Source: Gemmatimonas sp. | GTDB lineage: Bacteria > Gemmatimonadota > Gemmatimonadetes > Longimicrobiales > Longimicrobiaceae | Reading direction: 5' to 3' | Length of the DNA: 64,000 nucleotides | Assembly (NCBI GenBank): GCA_009380025.1 | Contig: WHSP01000003.1 | Span: 30,644 to 94,643, forward strand | Shown here: positions 8,696 through 19,488 of the stretch, piece by piece | How the letters are laid out: every line of letters starts with the position of its first letter | How positions within the stretch are numbered: the stretch's first letter is position 1 | Made by a program: the position numbers and the translations under genes | The notes under the pieces: model-generated | Databases searched by the model: none | Told to the model about the DNA's origin: nothing | What the model saw: only the letters and a program-made list of their open reading frames with translations

Positions 8696-8733
8696 ACCTT
8701 CCCGTGGCGTTGTAGCCGGATGATTGCGAAGAC

Positions 8734-9687
8734 CTAGCTGTCGCCATCCGACTTCCGCAAGTGGTCCACCTCCGTTCGAAGGATCGCGACCATCTCTCCG
8801 ACGAAGCCGAAGCCGAAGAGCATGAATCCAACCGTCTCCAGGAGGAGAACGAGGGTGAGCAGCGGCCGATAGCCGAAGGGCGGCATCCAGCCAGCTACCC
8901 GCAGCACAATCGCAACGAGCCCGATAAGCACACCGAGAACGATCAACACCAGGCCGGTCCCACCGAAGAAATGCATCGGCTTCTGGCTGAACTTCAGGTA
9001 GAACCACACGACGAGAAGGTCACCGACGCCGACCAGAATCCTCCCCTGCCCGGTGTACTTGGAAGTGCCTGCCTTCCGCGGATAGAGCTCGATATCGATC
9101 TCCGACACCGTGTATCCGCGCGAGTACGCCAGAACGATGAAGAAGCGGTGCCAATCGTGCCGCAGCGGAATCTCGTCGAGTATCTCCTTACGAAACGCCT
9201 TCATCGAGTTGAGATCCCGGGCCGGTACGTCGAAGAGACGTTTTGACAGGCGGTTGTAGACCGAGCTCACCGCTTGCTTGTCATAGCTGCCCGTCTTTCG
9301 TCCCGCGACGACATCCCACCCCTCGCCTAACTTCATGAGGAAGCGGGGGAATTCCTCCGGTGTGTGTTGGAGGTCCGCGTCGAAAAGGATGATGTAGTCG
9401 CTATCGGCTGCGCCAGCGCCGGTTATCATCGATTCCGTCTTGCCGAGGTTACGGCGATGGCGGAGGACACGAGCACGGGGCAGGCATCGCGCCGCCTCTA
9501 GCGCCGCCTCGTACGTCCCATCGGTCGAGCCGTCGTCGACGAGGATGATTTCCCCGTCGAGCTCGTGCCGCTCGAACGACTCGACCACGGCCCGGAAGAG
9601 GGCCGGGATGTTCTCGATTTCGTTGTAGGCGGGAATGACGACCGCGAAGTTCCGGCGGAGGTCGGTCGTCGCGGGCGCTGTCTTCAC
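8734..9687 (-). CDS. GT2 polyprenyl-phosphate glycosyltransferase with C-terminal membrane helices
   Basis: A 317-residue protein with a GT-A domain (VVIPAYNEIENIPALF, ILVDDGSTDGT, ILFDADLQHTPEEFP) followed by two membrane helices around residues 235-300 that anchor it in the inner membrane, like the DPMS/GtrB/ArnC group that charges undecaprenyl phosphate with a sugar. The RDLNSMKAFRKEILDEI segment is the family's usual substrate-side motif. The GTG start overlaps the rpoN stop by four bases (GTGA), so it is co-translated with the sigma-54 and LPS genes. The sugar is unknown. Confidence 0.85.
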   Translation of the reverse strand: MKTAPATTDLRRNFAVVIPAYNEIENIPALFRAVVESFERHELDGEIILVDDGSTDGTYEAALEAARCLPRARVLRHRRNLGKTESMITGAGAADSDYIILFDADLQHTPEEFPRFLMKLGEGWDVVAGRKTGSYDKQAVSSVYNRLSKRLFDVPARDLNSMKAFRKEILDEIPLRHDWHRFFIVLAYSRGYTVSEIDIELYPRKAGTSKYTGQGRILVGVGDLLVVWFYLKFSQKPMHFFGGTGLVLIVLGVLIGLVAIVLRVAGWMPPFGYRPLLTLVLLLETVGFMLFGFGFVGEMVAILRTEVDHLRKSDGDS

Positions 9688-11186
9688 ACCCTCTTTCTCA
9701 TCCGAGCGGAGAGGATGCCCAGCTGATCTCGGTACTTCGCTACGGTTCGACGGGCGATCTGGATGCCCTCTTTCTTCAGGATGTTCACGATCGCCTGGTC
9801 CGTGAGTGGCTTCGCTGGGTTCTCTTCCGACACAAGTTTCTGGATCTGTGCCTTGATGCCACGGGCCGAAACTTCTTCACCCGACGTGGTCGAGAGTCCC
9901 GAAGAGAAGAAGAACTTCAGGGGAAGCACACCGCGTGGCGTCTGGACGAACTTCTCGTTCGTCACTCGGGAGACGGTCGACTCGTGCATGTCGATCACCT
10001 CGGCGACCTCTCTCAAGGTCAGCGGCTTCAGGTACTGCACGCCCTTCTCGAAGAAATCCCGCTGTCGATCGACGATGAAGTTCATCACCTTGAGCATCGT
10101 CTGGCGGCGCTGCTCGATCGCCTGGATCATCCAGTTGGCGGAGTTGAGCTTGTTGGAGATGAACTCCTTGTTCTCGCCGGCGAACTTCTTCTTGTCTTTC
10201 GCGATCTCGCGGTAGGTACGGGAAAGCTTCAGGCGCGGGAGGTTCGTGTCGTTCAGGAAGACCAGGTAGTCTTCGCCGACCTTGTCGACGACGAGGTCGG
10301 GGGTGATGTAGTTGTCCCCGTGGTTCCCGTACTTGAGGCCTGGCTTGGGATCGAGCCTCGCGATCTCGTCCGCGGCGTCCTGAACGTCTCGCGGAGTGAT
10401 GGAGAGATCCTTGGAGATCTCGGACCACCGATGGTTGATGAGCTGATCGAAGTAGTCTCGCGTGATGCGGAAACAGAGTCGGTTCTCGAGCATTTCCTCG
10501 AACTCGCTCGGTTCCAGATCGGCGACTCCATTGCTCGCGGCAAGCTCCTGCGTGATCTCATCGCGCAGCTGAAGGAGGATGCACTCGCGGAGATCCCGCG
10601 CTGCGATCCCCGGGGGATCGAAGCCCTGGATCGTGGCGAGCATCCTCTCCGCATCTTCGAACGTATAGGGCGCGCGCTCGCGCGCGGTTTCTCCCCAATC
10701 GCCCCCATGCTCGAGCAGGAACTCGTTGAGAGAGCGAACGACCTCCTCGAGGGGGCATTCGAGGTACCCCTCGTCGCTGATGTTGCCGATGATCTCTTCG
10801 CCGAGCAGGAGCTCTCGAGCCGACAGACGGAGTAGGGTGAGCTGATCGTGAAGGTGGTCGGCAAGATCGCGGGTGGCCACCGAAACCGGCTCGAAGTACT
10901 CCCGCTCCTCGTACTCCTCCCTGCGGCCTCCGGTCTCGAACCCGTTGAGGAGAATCTCTTCCCAATCGATCTCCTCCTCGTCGGTCTCCTTCTCGGTCTC
11001 GGCCTCGACCGGCTCCTCGATCGCGTCCTCCGCCATTTCGAGGAACGGGTTGTTCAGGAGCTCCTGTTTGAGGTGCTGCTGCAGGTCGAGCAGGGGCATA
11101 TAGAGAAGATCCATCGCCTGGTACAGGCGAGGGTTGATCTTCATCTCCTGCTTGAGCTGCGTTCCCTGGTATAGGCCCGTCTTCAT
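9684..11186 (-). CDS. rpoN: RNA polymerase sigma-54 factor
   Basis: A 500-residue sigma-54 with its three regions: a glutamine- and leucine-rich activator-interaction region at the N-terminus (LYQAMDLLYMPLLDLQQHL), an acidic linker, the core-binding domain, a helix-turn-helix (LREVAEVIDMHESTVSRVT) and the C-terminal RpoN box ARRTVAKYRDQLG that reads the -24 promoter element. Canonical boxes end in YRE; D here is conservative. ATG 11186 is preceded by AAGGAAAT; a TTG lies one codon upstream. As in many Gram-negatives it sits just downstream of lptB, but hpf and ptsN do not follow; a PtsN-like gene is at 45162. Confidence 0.96.
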   Translation of the reverse strand: MKTGLYQGTQLKQEMKINPRLYQAMDLLYMPLLDLQQHLKQELLNNPFLEMAEDAIEEPVEAETEKETDEEEIDWEEILLNGFETGGRREEYEEREYFEPVSVATRDLADHLHDQLTLLRLSARELLLGEEIIGNISDEGYLECPLEEVVRSLNEFLLEHGGDWGETARERAPYTFEDAERMLATIQGFDPPGIAARDLRECILLQLRDEITQELAASNGVADLEPSEFEEMLENRLCFRITRDYFDQLINHRWSEISKDLSITPRDVQDAADEIARLDPKPGLKYGNHGDNYITPDLVVDKVGEDYLVFLNDTNLPRLKLSRTYREIAKDKKKFAGENKEFISNKLNSANWMIQAIEQRRQTMLKVMNFIVDRQRDFFEKGVQYLKPLTLREVAEVIDMHESTVSRVTNEKFVQTPRGVLPLKFFFSSGLSTTSGEEVSARGIKAQIQKLVSEENPAKPLTDQAIVNILKKEGIQIARRTVAKYRDQLGILSARMRKRV

Positions 11187-11198
11187 CAAGGTATTTCC

Positions 11199-12032
11199 TT
11201 ACTCAGGATAGGTATATCGCTGACGCATACGGGCGGTGAGCGTCGGGCCGAGATAGATCTCGGCGACCTCATCATTCCATACTAGTTCAGAAACCGTTCC
11301 AGAGACTCGGACCCTGCCATCGTACATGATGTAGGCTCGATCGACGATATCCAGAGTCTGCTCGACGTTGTGGTCGCTAATGAGGACGCCGATGTTCCTT
11401 CGCTTCAGGTCCGACACGATCTGTTGGATGTCATGAACGGCGATCGGGTCGACTCCCGCAAAGGGCTCGTCGAGGAGCATGAACTTGGGCTGACCAACAA
11501 GCGCGCGGGTGATCTCGAGCCGCCGCCGCTCTCCGCCCGAAAGGGCGTATGCCTTCGATTCCCGCAAGTGCTTGATCCCCAGCTCATCCAGCAGCACCTC
11601 CAATCGACCATGCTGCTCTTTCTTCGTGAGGCCCAGCATCTGAAGGATCGCGAGCACGTTCTGTTCGACCGTAAGCTTCCGGAATACCGACGGCTCCTGG
11701 GCGAGGTAGCCGATACCCTTTCGGGCGCGCTGGTACATCGGAACACCGGTCACGTCTTCATCGTTGAGGAGCACCCGTCCGCTGTCCGGCGCGATGAGGC
11801 CGACCATCATGTAGAACGTAGTCGTCTTCCCCGCCCCGTTCGGCCCGAGAAGCCCGACGATTTCTCCCTGGGTGAGACGAATCGCCACATCGTTCACGAC
11901 CCGCCGCTTACGATAGATCTTCACCAGCCCCGAGGCCTCGAGCGTCGAGTTCCCCGGAACCATCCGGCGAGCCGCCGGAACGACATTGCTCGCCGCTCCG
12001 TCGCGCGTTCCGGGGAGCTCAGCCTCGAGCAT
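11199..12032 (-). CDS. lptB: LPS export ABC transporter ATP-binding protein LptB
   Basis: A 277-residue ABC ATPase that powers extraction of LPS from the inner membrane with LptF and LptG (not in the window). Visible are Walker [18 protein letters not shown], the Q-loop [17 protein letters not shown], the ABC signature [11 protein letters not shown], Walker [17 protein letters not shown] and the H-switch [11 protein letters not shown]. These are typical LptB wordings. About 35 residues precede the ABC core, a little more than usual. ATG 12032 is preceded by GGGGGAGGTGAC, an excellent ribosome site, and lies 14 bases inside the end of the LptA-like gene. Confidence 0.95.
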   Translation of the reverse strand: MLEAELPGTRDGAASNVVPAARRMVPGNSTLEASGLVKIYRKRRVVNDVAIRLTQGEIVGLLGPNGAGKTTTFYMMVGLIAPDSGRVLLNDEDVTGVPMYQRARKGIGYLAQEPSVFRKLTVEQNVLAILQMLGLTKKEQHGRLEVLLDELGIKHLRESKAYALSGGERRRLEITRALVGQPKFMLLDEPFAGVDPIAVHDIQQIVSDLKRRNIGVLISDHNVEQTLDIVDRAYIMYDGRVRVSGTVSELVWNDEVAEIYLGPTLTARMRQRYTYPE

Positions 12033-13812
12033 TGTCACCTCCCCCTGCCGACGGCGGGTCGCCGTCCGCTGGCTGGATCTCGTCGGCAGCGTCAGGGCCG
12101 TCCGCAGCGTCGGGGTTGTCCGGAACGTCGGGGTTGTCCGGAACGTCGGGGTTTTCCGGAACATCGGGGTTGCCCGGAGCGTCGGGAGCGTCGGCGTCGT
12201 CCGGATCGTCAACGTCGTCCAGGGCGTCGGCGTCGTCCGTGGCAGGGTCGTCCTCCCCTGGCGGCAACGCCTCGAGAAAGACGCCCTGACGCAGGCCAAC
12301 TACGTCGGCCACCTGTAGCTCACCCTCCGCCAACTCCAGCTCGATTCGATCACCGACAAGGAAGTTGACATTCTTCCGGGCATCGGGGGTACCCCGTTGT
12401 TCCTCCGGGGTCATCCGATAGAGGGACTGCGCGGAGCCGAGGGCGACCAGACGGCGGATCTCCACCGAGCGAGCTCCTGGTTCGTCGACCGGTCGGGGTT
12501 CCGGAACGGCGATCGAGTCGGGCTCGACCGCCTCGAAGTACCCGATAATCGTGTCCCCCGTGATCCAATCGCGAGCCAGAACTTCAGGTGTCGCGGCGGG
12601 TGGCGCGGCCACTGGGAGGCCGAGTGAATCCACGAGAACGGAATCGACCGCCAGGGTGTCAATCAAATCGACCGCCGGGATGTCAACCAAATCGACCGCC
12701 GGGATGTCAATCGAGTCGACCGCCGGGGTGTCAATCGAGTCGACCGTCGGGATGTCGATCGTATCGACGGCCGGGATGTCAATCGAATCGATCGCCGGGG
12801 TGTCGATCGCATCGACGGCCGGGGTGGCGGCCGAATCGGCCGCTATGGTATCGATCGACTCGCCCCGGGCGTTTCCGACTGCGAAGACCTGTTCAATCTC
12901 CTGGCTGGCGAACCTGGCATCGAGCGAATCAGCCAGGAGCCGGAACGTCTCGGACGCGGCGGTGGCTCTTACTCCAGTCGTATCGGAGGCAATGGTTGCG
13001 ACCGCGCGCTGGATCGAGTCGTTGGCAAAGAAGAGCTGAAGGTCCGGTGCGTCGACTCGGAGATCCTCGCCCAAGAGCGCAGCGTCGGTCTGGGAATGGA
13101 CGTGCTCGATCGAGCCCTCGACCATACGCGCCTGGACTATCTCACCCTCCAGCGTGAATTCCTGGCTTAGCAGCCGCGCACTCTGCCGGAGCTCGAGATC
13201 CTCGGTGTCCGAATCATAGCGGGCCTCACCCGCCGTTGCCGTCAGGTCCGTACGGGTGATCAGGACGGCCCCGGTCGCGGTGAGGTCATTCTGTCCGATG
13301 ATCAGTACTCGATCGGCAACCAGGTTGAGTGGTTCCCCGTCGGACGTGGAATCGCTCGGCTGCAAGACCAGGGTCGGCCGCTGCCCTGCGTTCACCTGTG
13401 ACAGAGGCCGCTCGTCGGTAGCCCGGAAGTACTCCAGCTCCGGACCCTCCAGTGTCGAGCCCTCTTCTTGATTCGTGAAAATGACGTTGCCGGTGGCATA
13501 GAGTCGACCGATCTCGGCGTTGTACGTCGCGTCGTCACTCGTCAACGACTGGATCGTATCCTGAAAGAAGACGTCGCCGTGCAGCTCGAGATCACGAAGC
13601 GCGCGGCTGATCTCACCGGAGTTCGCCCTCAGCTGGGCTCCATCGGTGCAATTGACGGTGAAAGGATCGTGCGAGATCACCACCGTATCGCCGCCAACCA
13701 CGGTCTGCGTCGTCCGCCCCGGTGCGTCGTACGCGCACGAGCGTTCCTGCGCCGACACCACCCCAGGCAGCGCGGACAGAAGCACGAGCAGGCGAGCGGC
13801 GCGGTAGATCAT
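12019..13812 (-). CDS. Enlarged LptA/OstA-like periplasmic protein with tandem repeats
   Basis: A 597-residue protein with a signal peptide ([14 protein letters not shown]). Residues ~30-320 read like tandem LptA/OstA beta-jellyroll repeats, for example [36 protein letters not shown] and [22 protein letters not shown] spacer of eight 8-residue repeats of the type AVDSIDIP (residues ~328-390) follows, then a further OstA-like part ([19 protein letters not shown]) and a low-complexity Asp/Pro tail containing NPDVPD repeats. Ordinary LptA is ~185 residues, so this is about three times longer. It lies between lptC and lptB, which strongly implies an LPS-bridge role, and might replace part of LptD. 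ATG 13812 shares its A with the lptC stop (TGATG). Confidence 0.75.
   Translation of the reverse strand: MIYRAARLLVLLSALPGVVSAQERSCAYDAPGRTTQTVVGGDTVVISHDPFTVNCTDGAQLRANSGEISRALRDLELHGDVFFQDTIQSLTSDDATYNAEIGRLYATGNVIFTNQEEGSTLEGPELEYFRATDERPLSQVNAGQRPTLVLQPSDSTSDGEPLNLVADRVLIIGQNDLTATGAVLITRTDLTATAGEARYDSDTEDLELRQSARLLSQEFTLEGEIVQARMVEGSIEHVHSQTDAALLGEDLRVDAPDLQLFFANDSIQRAVATIASDTTGVRATAASETFRLLADSLDARFASQEIEQVFAVGNARGESIDTIAADSAATPAVDAIDTPAIDSIDIPAVDTIDIPTVDSIDTPAVDSIDIPAVDLVDIPAVDLIDTLAVDSVLVDSLGLPVAAPPAATPEVLARDWITGDTIIGYFEAVEPDSIAVPEPRPVDEPGARSVEIRRLVALGSAQSLYRMTPEEQRGTPDARKNVNFLVGDRIELELAEGELQVADVVGLRQGVFLEALPPGEDDPATDDADALDDVDDPDDADAPDAPGNPDVPENPDVPDNPDVPDNPDAADGPDAADEIQPADGDPPSAGGGDNARG
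12109..12180 (-). repeat. 18-bp tandem repeat encoding NPDVPD units
   Basis: Four consecutive 18-base units, on plus GTCGGGGTTGTCCGGAAC; units one and two are identical and the others differ at one to four positions. They encode (NPDVPD)n near the C-terminus of the LptA-like protein. The neighbouring sequence is also Asp/Ala/Pro-rich and probably derives from older copies. Confidence 0.85.
12641..12832 (-). repeat. 24-bp tandem repeat, eight units, encoding [12 protein letters not shown] octapeptides
   Basis: Eight back-to-back 24-base units with consensus (plus strand) GAATCGACCGCCGGG followed by A/G TGTCAATC. They encode xVDxIDxP octapeptides in the middle of the LptA-like protein. Units differ by a few substitutions but no indels, so the frame is preserved. 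There are no spacers, which rules out CRISPR. Confidence 0.9.
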
Positions 13813-14366
13813 CAAAACGGCACGTCACCGGATTCTCCGACGATCGCTTCGGTCTGGGCGCCCATGACCTCCCACGTCCGGAACTGCGTATCGGAGCGGA
13901 AGCTCGTACCGCGGCTCACTCGCCCGCCCTCGTAGAGCGTGAAGGGCCGGTTCGATGAGAGGCTATCGGTCCGCACATCGTAGATGAGTTGCTCTGTTTC
14001 GAGCCGTCGCTCGCCGTTGACTCCCTCGGCGATGAGCACGACGTCTTCACGCGCCACGAAGCGGCCCGTCTCCATGTTGTAGTCCCCCAGCTTGGACGTG
14101 AGCTCGCCTGCCTCGGCGCCGGTTTCGCTATAGAACGTCACCCGTACTCCGCGGAGGTCGAACGTACGCTCCGAGTCGTAGATGTACGCGGTGTCGCTCC
14201 TCAGGTCCGCGGAGCGAACCCCATCCTTCGTGATGACGTGCCGGATGCTGTCAGCGACTTTGTCGGCGGGCAGATCGAACGCCTCGGATGTCGCGGATGG
14301 CGTCGTGGCCTCGCGACCACAGCCGGCGGCCAGCACCGCCACCAAGGGAAGTACGAGCCAGCGCAT
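13812..14366 (-). CDS. lptC: LptC-like LPS export lipoprotein
   Basis: A 184-residue protein with a short hydrophobic N-terminus ending in the lipobox VLAAGC, so it is predicted to be lipid-anchored rather than held by a helix as in E. coli LptC. The body has the LptC/YrbK beta pattern: RSDTAYIYDSERTFDLRGVRVTFYSETGAEAGELTS, then DVVLIAEGVNGERRLETEQLIYD. LptC receives LPS from LptB2FG and passes it to LptA; position next to the LptA-like and lptB genes supports this. The stop overlaps the next start. Confidence 0.85.
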   Translation of the reverse strand: MRWLVLPLVAVLAAGCGREATTPSATSEAFDLPADKVADSIRHVITKDGVRSADLRSDTAYIYDSERTFDLRGVRVTFYSETGAEAGELTSKLGDYNMETGRFVAREDVVLIAEGVNGERRLETEQLIYDVRTDSLSSNRPFTLYEGGRVSRGTSFRSDTQFRTWEVMGAQTEAIVGESGDVPF

Positions 14367-14369
14367 CGT

Positions 14370-15383
14370 CTAGACCGCTCCCGCCCGCATCAGGTCGTGA
14401 AGGTGTACCATTCCTACCAATCGTCTATCGTCATCGAGAACGGGCATCGCCATGATCCCGAAACGCTCCATCGTTCCCACCGCGGCTGCGCCGAGCTCGT
14501 CCGCGATCGTGGTTTTCGGTTCCCGCGTCATCACATTGGTGACGGAAGTGTCGAAGAACGTCTCCTGATGCTCCATCAACCGGGTCAGGTCGCCGGCCGT
14601 GACCACGCCCGAAAGCCGGCCGCTCTGGTCGGTGACGGCGACCGTCCCACGCTTCTCCGCCAGGAGCACGACGCACTCCCGCATCGTCGCCTCCGGCTGC
14701 AGGATCGGCAGGTCGTCGGTGATCATCACATCCCCGACCCGCAACAAGAGCCTTCGACCAAGTGAGCCACCCGGGTGAAAACGAGCGAACTCCTCCGGAC
14801 CGAACCCGCGCCGGCGAAGGAGCGAGAGAGCGAGCGCGTCGCCCATGACCATCGTAGCGGTCGTCGATGACGTTGGCGCGAGGTCGTGCGGGCACGCTTC
14901 CTCGTCCACGCCGCAATCGATCAAGAACGCCGCCTGTCTCCCCAGCATGGAGTCTCTACGTCCTGTCATCGCAACGACTTGTACACCGGTACGGGAAAAG
15001 TATTCCGCCAGTCCCCGTAGCTCATCCGACTCGCCGCTCTTAGAGAGGAGGATGCCGATGTCGTCCGGGCCGACGATTCCCAGATCCCCGTGCATCGCCT
15101 CCACGGGATGCAGAAAAGTCGCGGGGGTTCCCGTCGACGTGAGAGTCGCGGCGATCTTACGTCCCACGATTCCGGATTTCCCGATGCCGGACACGATAAC
15201 GCGGCCGTGGGATGCGAGGATGGCCTCGACAGCTCCGACGAACCCCGCATCCAAGCGCCGGCCGAGCGCCGTCACCGCACTGGCTTCGGTTCGGATCACC
15301 CGATGAGCCTCCGCCAGAGTGTCGGCCTGCAGGGCGCTCAGCGAGGCAACCGCTTCATCACGGGAGGCCGCGGTGGCGCTCAC
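14370..15383 (-). CDS. kdsD: D-arabinose 5-phosphate isomerase (KpsF/GutQ family)
   Basis: A 337-residue isomerase that converts ribulose 5-phosphate to arabinose 5-phosphate, the first step to Kdo. An N-terminal SIS domain (VIVSGIGKSGIVGRKIAATLTSTGTPATFLHP, GDLGIVGPDDIGILLSKSGESDEL) is followed by two CBS domains (VGDVMITDDLPILQPEATMRECV and VTNVMTREPKTTIADELGAA). GTG 15383 is preferred: it has GGAGA seven bases upstream and overlaps the kdsC stop as GTGA. An ATG at 15425 would add 14 residues. Length matches E. coli KdsD (328). Confidence 0.94.
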   Translation of the reverse strand: MSATAASRDEAVASLSALQADTLAEAHRVIRTEASAVTALGRRLDAGFVGAVEAILASHGRVIVSGIGKSGIVGRKIAATLTSTGTPATFLHPVEAMHGDLGIVGPDDIGILLSKSGESDELRGLAEYFSRTGVQVVAMTGRRDSMLGRQAAFLIDCGVDEEACPHDLAPTSSTTATMVMGDALALSLLRRRGFGPEEFARFHPGGSLGRRLLLRVGDVMITDDLPILQPEATMRECVVLLAEKRGTVAVTDQSGRLSGVVTAGDLTRLMEHQETFFDTSVTNVMTREPKTTIADELGAAAVGTMERFGIMAMPVLDDDRRLVGMVHLHDLMRAGAV

Positions 15384-15952
15384 GCTGATCTCTCCGCGAG
15401 GTATGCGTCTACTCGGTCCGTCCATTCTCCACGTGCACGCAACAGCAATTCAGCAAACTCACGAATCGCCCCGGACCCTCCGGGGCGCCTGGATGTCCAA
15501 CGCGCCACCGCCTTGACCTCGGGAGCCGCGTTGGCGACGGCCGCGGGCAAGGCGACCCTGCGCAAGACCGGTAAGTCTGGAAGGTCATCGCCGACGAACG
15601 CTGCTTCGCTCCAATCTACGCTCAGCCTTTCAAGGAGGCGGATCGCGATCGGTAGCTTTGCGGCCGTCGGATCTTGATGGCATTCGACGATCCCCAGCTC
15701 CTCCGCCCGAATTCGAACTGCACCCGATTCGCGACCGGTGATGATGGCCACCTCGATCCCCGCCTCCCGTAGAAAGCGAATGCCGATGCCATCCATGATC
15801 TCGAACCGTTTGAGCTCGACCCGTTCCCCGTTGTCGGTCACACCGAGATAGATCCCGCCGTCGGTGAGCACGCCGTCCACGTCCAGCATCACGAGGCGAA
15901 TTCGGCGCGCGAGCTCGATTTCCGCCGGCCCACGATTGTGAACATCACCCAT
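15380..15952 (-). CDS. kdsC: 3-deoxy-D-manno-octulosonate 8-phosphate phosphatase
   Basis: A 190-residue HAD phosphatase that removes phosphate from Kdo 8-phosphate. Motif I is MLDVDGVLTDGGIYLG with both nucleophilic aspartates, motif II IITGRES, and motif IV FVGDDLPDLPVLR. It lacks a large cap domain and ends in GSGAIREFAELLLRARGEW, as in KdsC. ATG 15952 is chosen, overlapping the kdsA stop by eight bases; an ATG at 15982 would add ten residues with no family match. Confidence 0.92.
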   Translation of the reverse strand: MGDVHNRGPAEIELARRIRLVMLDVDGVLTDGGIYLGVTDNGERVELKRFEIMDGIGIRFLREAGIEVAIITGRESGAVRIRAEELGIVECHQDPTAAKLPIAIRLLERLSVDWSEAAFVGDDLPDLPVLRRVALPAAVANAAPEVKAVARWTSRRPGGSGAIREFAELLLRARGEWTDRVDAYLAERSA

Positions 15953-16769
15953 GGGTGGCCGCCGGCGCGTGGCGAAGTGCATCGTGGATGGCGAGAACCT
16001 CCTCCAGCAGCGGCCGAAGCGACCCCAGCGGTAGCATGGTTGTCGCGTCAGACGGTGCCGTTCGCGGCTGTGGATGCACTTCCAGAAAGAGCCCGTCCGC
16101 TCCGGCGGCCACCGCTGCCCGAACCAGCGGAGGAGTGAACTCCGGCTGCCCTCCGCTCACGCCAGCGCCCTCTCCGGGGCGCTGCACCGAGTGGGTCCCG
16201 TCGAAGAGGATCGGGCCGTCGCATACCGCCCTGAGGGCGACGAAGCTTCGCATGTCGACGACGAGGTTTCCGTAGCCGAAGAAGGTGCCCCGCTCCGTGA
16301 CGGCAACACCCGCAGCGCCGGAACCCAGCGCCTTCCGCACCGCGCCGTCCATCTCGGTTGGGCCCATCCACTGTCCCTTCTTGATGTTGACAGGGCGGCC
16401 GGTCGCTCCCGCCGCGGCGAGGAGATCGGTCTGGCGGCAGAGGAAGGCCGGCACCTGCAAAACGTCTACGACCTCGGCGGCCGCCGCGCACTGCGAGACT
16501 TCGTGGACGTCGGTCAGTAACGGCAGGCCCGAATGCTCGCGAATTCTGGCGAGCCCCTTCAAGCCCTCGAGGAGTCCGGGTCCCCGGGGCGAATCGGCAG
16601 ACGAGCGATTCGCCTTGTCGAACGAGGCTTTGAAGACGATAGGCAGCCTCAACTCGGCAGCGATGCTCGCGAGCGCTTCCGCGATCTGAAGGTTCAGGCG
16701 GTCGTCCTCGAGAACGCAGGGCCCCGCGATGAGGAAGAACGGCCCGCCCGGCCGGAAGAGATCGCTCAT
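15945..16769 (-). CDS. kdsA: 2-dehydro-3-deoxyphosphooctonate aldolase (Kdo-8-phosphate synthase)
   Basis: A 274-residue synthase that joins phosphoenolpyruvate and arabinose 5-phosphate to Kdo 8-phosphate. Signature parts are FFLIAGPCVLEDD, FKASFDKANRSS, LLTDVHEVSQCAAAAEVVDVLQVPAFLCRQTDLL, KKGQWMGP and FDGTHSVQRPG. Metal-dependent KdsA enzymes have Cys in IAGPC, which is present here. The ATG at 16769 gives the standard family N-terminus; the longer frame upstream has no match. It lies between pyrG and kdsC in the same operon. Confidence 0.95.
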   Translation of the reverse strand: MSDLFRPGGPFFLIAGPCVLEDDRLNLQIAEALASIAAELRLPIVFKASFDKANRSSADSPRGPGLLEGLKGLARIREHSGLPLLTDVHEVSQCAAAAEVVDVLQVPAFLCRQTDLLAAAGATGRPVNIKKGQWMGPTEMDGAVRKALGSGAAGVAVTERGTFFGYGNLVVDMRSFVALRAVCDGPILFDGTHSVQRPGEGAGVSGGQPEFTPPLVRAAVAAGADGLFLEVHPQPRTAPSDATTMLPLGSLRPLLEEVLAIHDALRHAPAATHG

Positions 16770-16863
16770 GGCTTTCGACGCGCACTGGCCGGTCGGTGTA
16801 CCCCGTTCGGCCAACGGAGTGTTCCGCTCGGAGGGATTGGACGCCTCAGATCGGGATCGGGCG

Positions 16864-18573
<1,710 letters not shown>

Positions 18574-18652
18574 TTATCCTTCACGTTCTCCGATCGCACT
18601 GTTCAGCGCCATCTCCTCGGCCCACCGATCGGCCCCGTACGTTGCTTCATTT

Positions 18653-19408
18653 TCAACTCGCCCTCAGCCGTTCCTCTGCCTTCTCGGCGTCTTCGAGCGT
18701 GTCCACGCCGCCAACTCCACCCCGCGCTACCGCGACACCGATCCGCATGCCCCCAGCGAGCGGCCGCAACTGCTCCAGCCGCTCGACCCGCTCCAACTCG
18801 CCCTCGGGCAGTTCGACCCAACGCTGTAACGAACGCGCCTCGTACGCGTAGATCCCTATGTGCCGGAGAAACAATTCGCTAGCGAAATCGGCAGCTGCAG
18901 GCTCCGCATCTCGCGCGTGCGGAATTGGGGACCGCGAAAAGTAGAGAGCCCCACCATCCCTTCCCCGTACCACCTTCACCACCGACGCCGACCGCAACTC
19001 CTCGCGACTCTCGATCGGCGAGGCCACCGTGCCGACTTCCCACCCTTCCCTCACCAGGCCTATCGCTTCGGCAAGGTGCGCCGGATCGACGAACGGTTCG
19101 TCACCCTGCACGTTCACCACAATCGGATAACCCCGATATCTCAGACGCCTTGCCACTTCAGCCACTCGATCCGTACCCGAAGGGTGATCCCTCGACGTGA
19201 GCTCGACCTGCGCACCGATCGACCGGCCGTGCTCCGCTATCTCCTCACTATCCGTGGCGATGACGACAAGGTCGAACTGCGGGCATGCGATCACGCGTCG
19301 CCATACCCACTCGACAAGGGGGCGGCCGGCGATCAAGTGAAGAGGCTTTCGTGGGAGGCGAGTGGACCCGAGCCGGGCGGGAATCACCGCCAGGGCAGCC
19401 CCGTTCAC
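18653..19408 (-). CDS. kdsB: 3-deoxy-manno-octulosonate cytidylyltransferase
   Basis: A 251-residue CMP-Kdo synthetase. The nucleotide-binding N-terminus AVIPARLGSTRLPRKPL, the DHPSGTDRVAEV motif and NVQGDEPFVDP are classic KdsB. It makes CMP-Kdo for transfer to lipid A. The GTG start at 19408 lies about 45 bases downstream of the transcription start expected from the promoter at 19460-19488, making this the first gene of the long minus-strand Kdo/LPS operon. Confidence 0.95.
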   Translation of the reverse strand: MNGAALAVIPARLGSTRLPRKPLHLIAGRPLVEWVWRRVIACPQFDLVVIATDSEEIAEHGRSIGAQVELTSRDHPSGTDRVAEVARRLRYRGYPIVVNVQGDEPFVDPAHLAEAIGLVREGWEVGTVASPIESREELRSASVVKVVRGRDGGALYFSRSPIPHARDAEPAAADFASELFLRHIGIYAYEARSLQRWVELPEGELERVERLEQLRPLAGGMRIGVAVARGGVGGVDTLEDAEKAEERLRAS

Positions 19409-19459
19409 GATGTCTGCGGGGCGGAGAGGCAGGCCAAAGATGCAATATTCACGCCAGAG

Positions 19460-19488
19460 AATCTAGCGCGCCGCTTGCCGTTTGTCAA
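19460..19488 (-). promoter_or_regulatory. Sigma-70-type promoter for kdsB and the Kdo/lpt operon
   Basis: On the minus strand TTGACA (19488-19483), a 17-base spacer and TAGATT (19465-19460). The -35 is a perfect consensus and overlaps the stop codon of the upstream gene (19485-19487). Transcription should start near 19453, giving kdsB a leader of about 45 bases. Confidence 0.7.

Noticed and set aside
12641..12832. Possible CRISPR array (regular 24-bp repeats)
   Set aside because: Units are contiguous with no spacers and preserve a reading frame inside the LptA-like gene.
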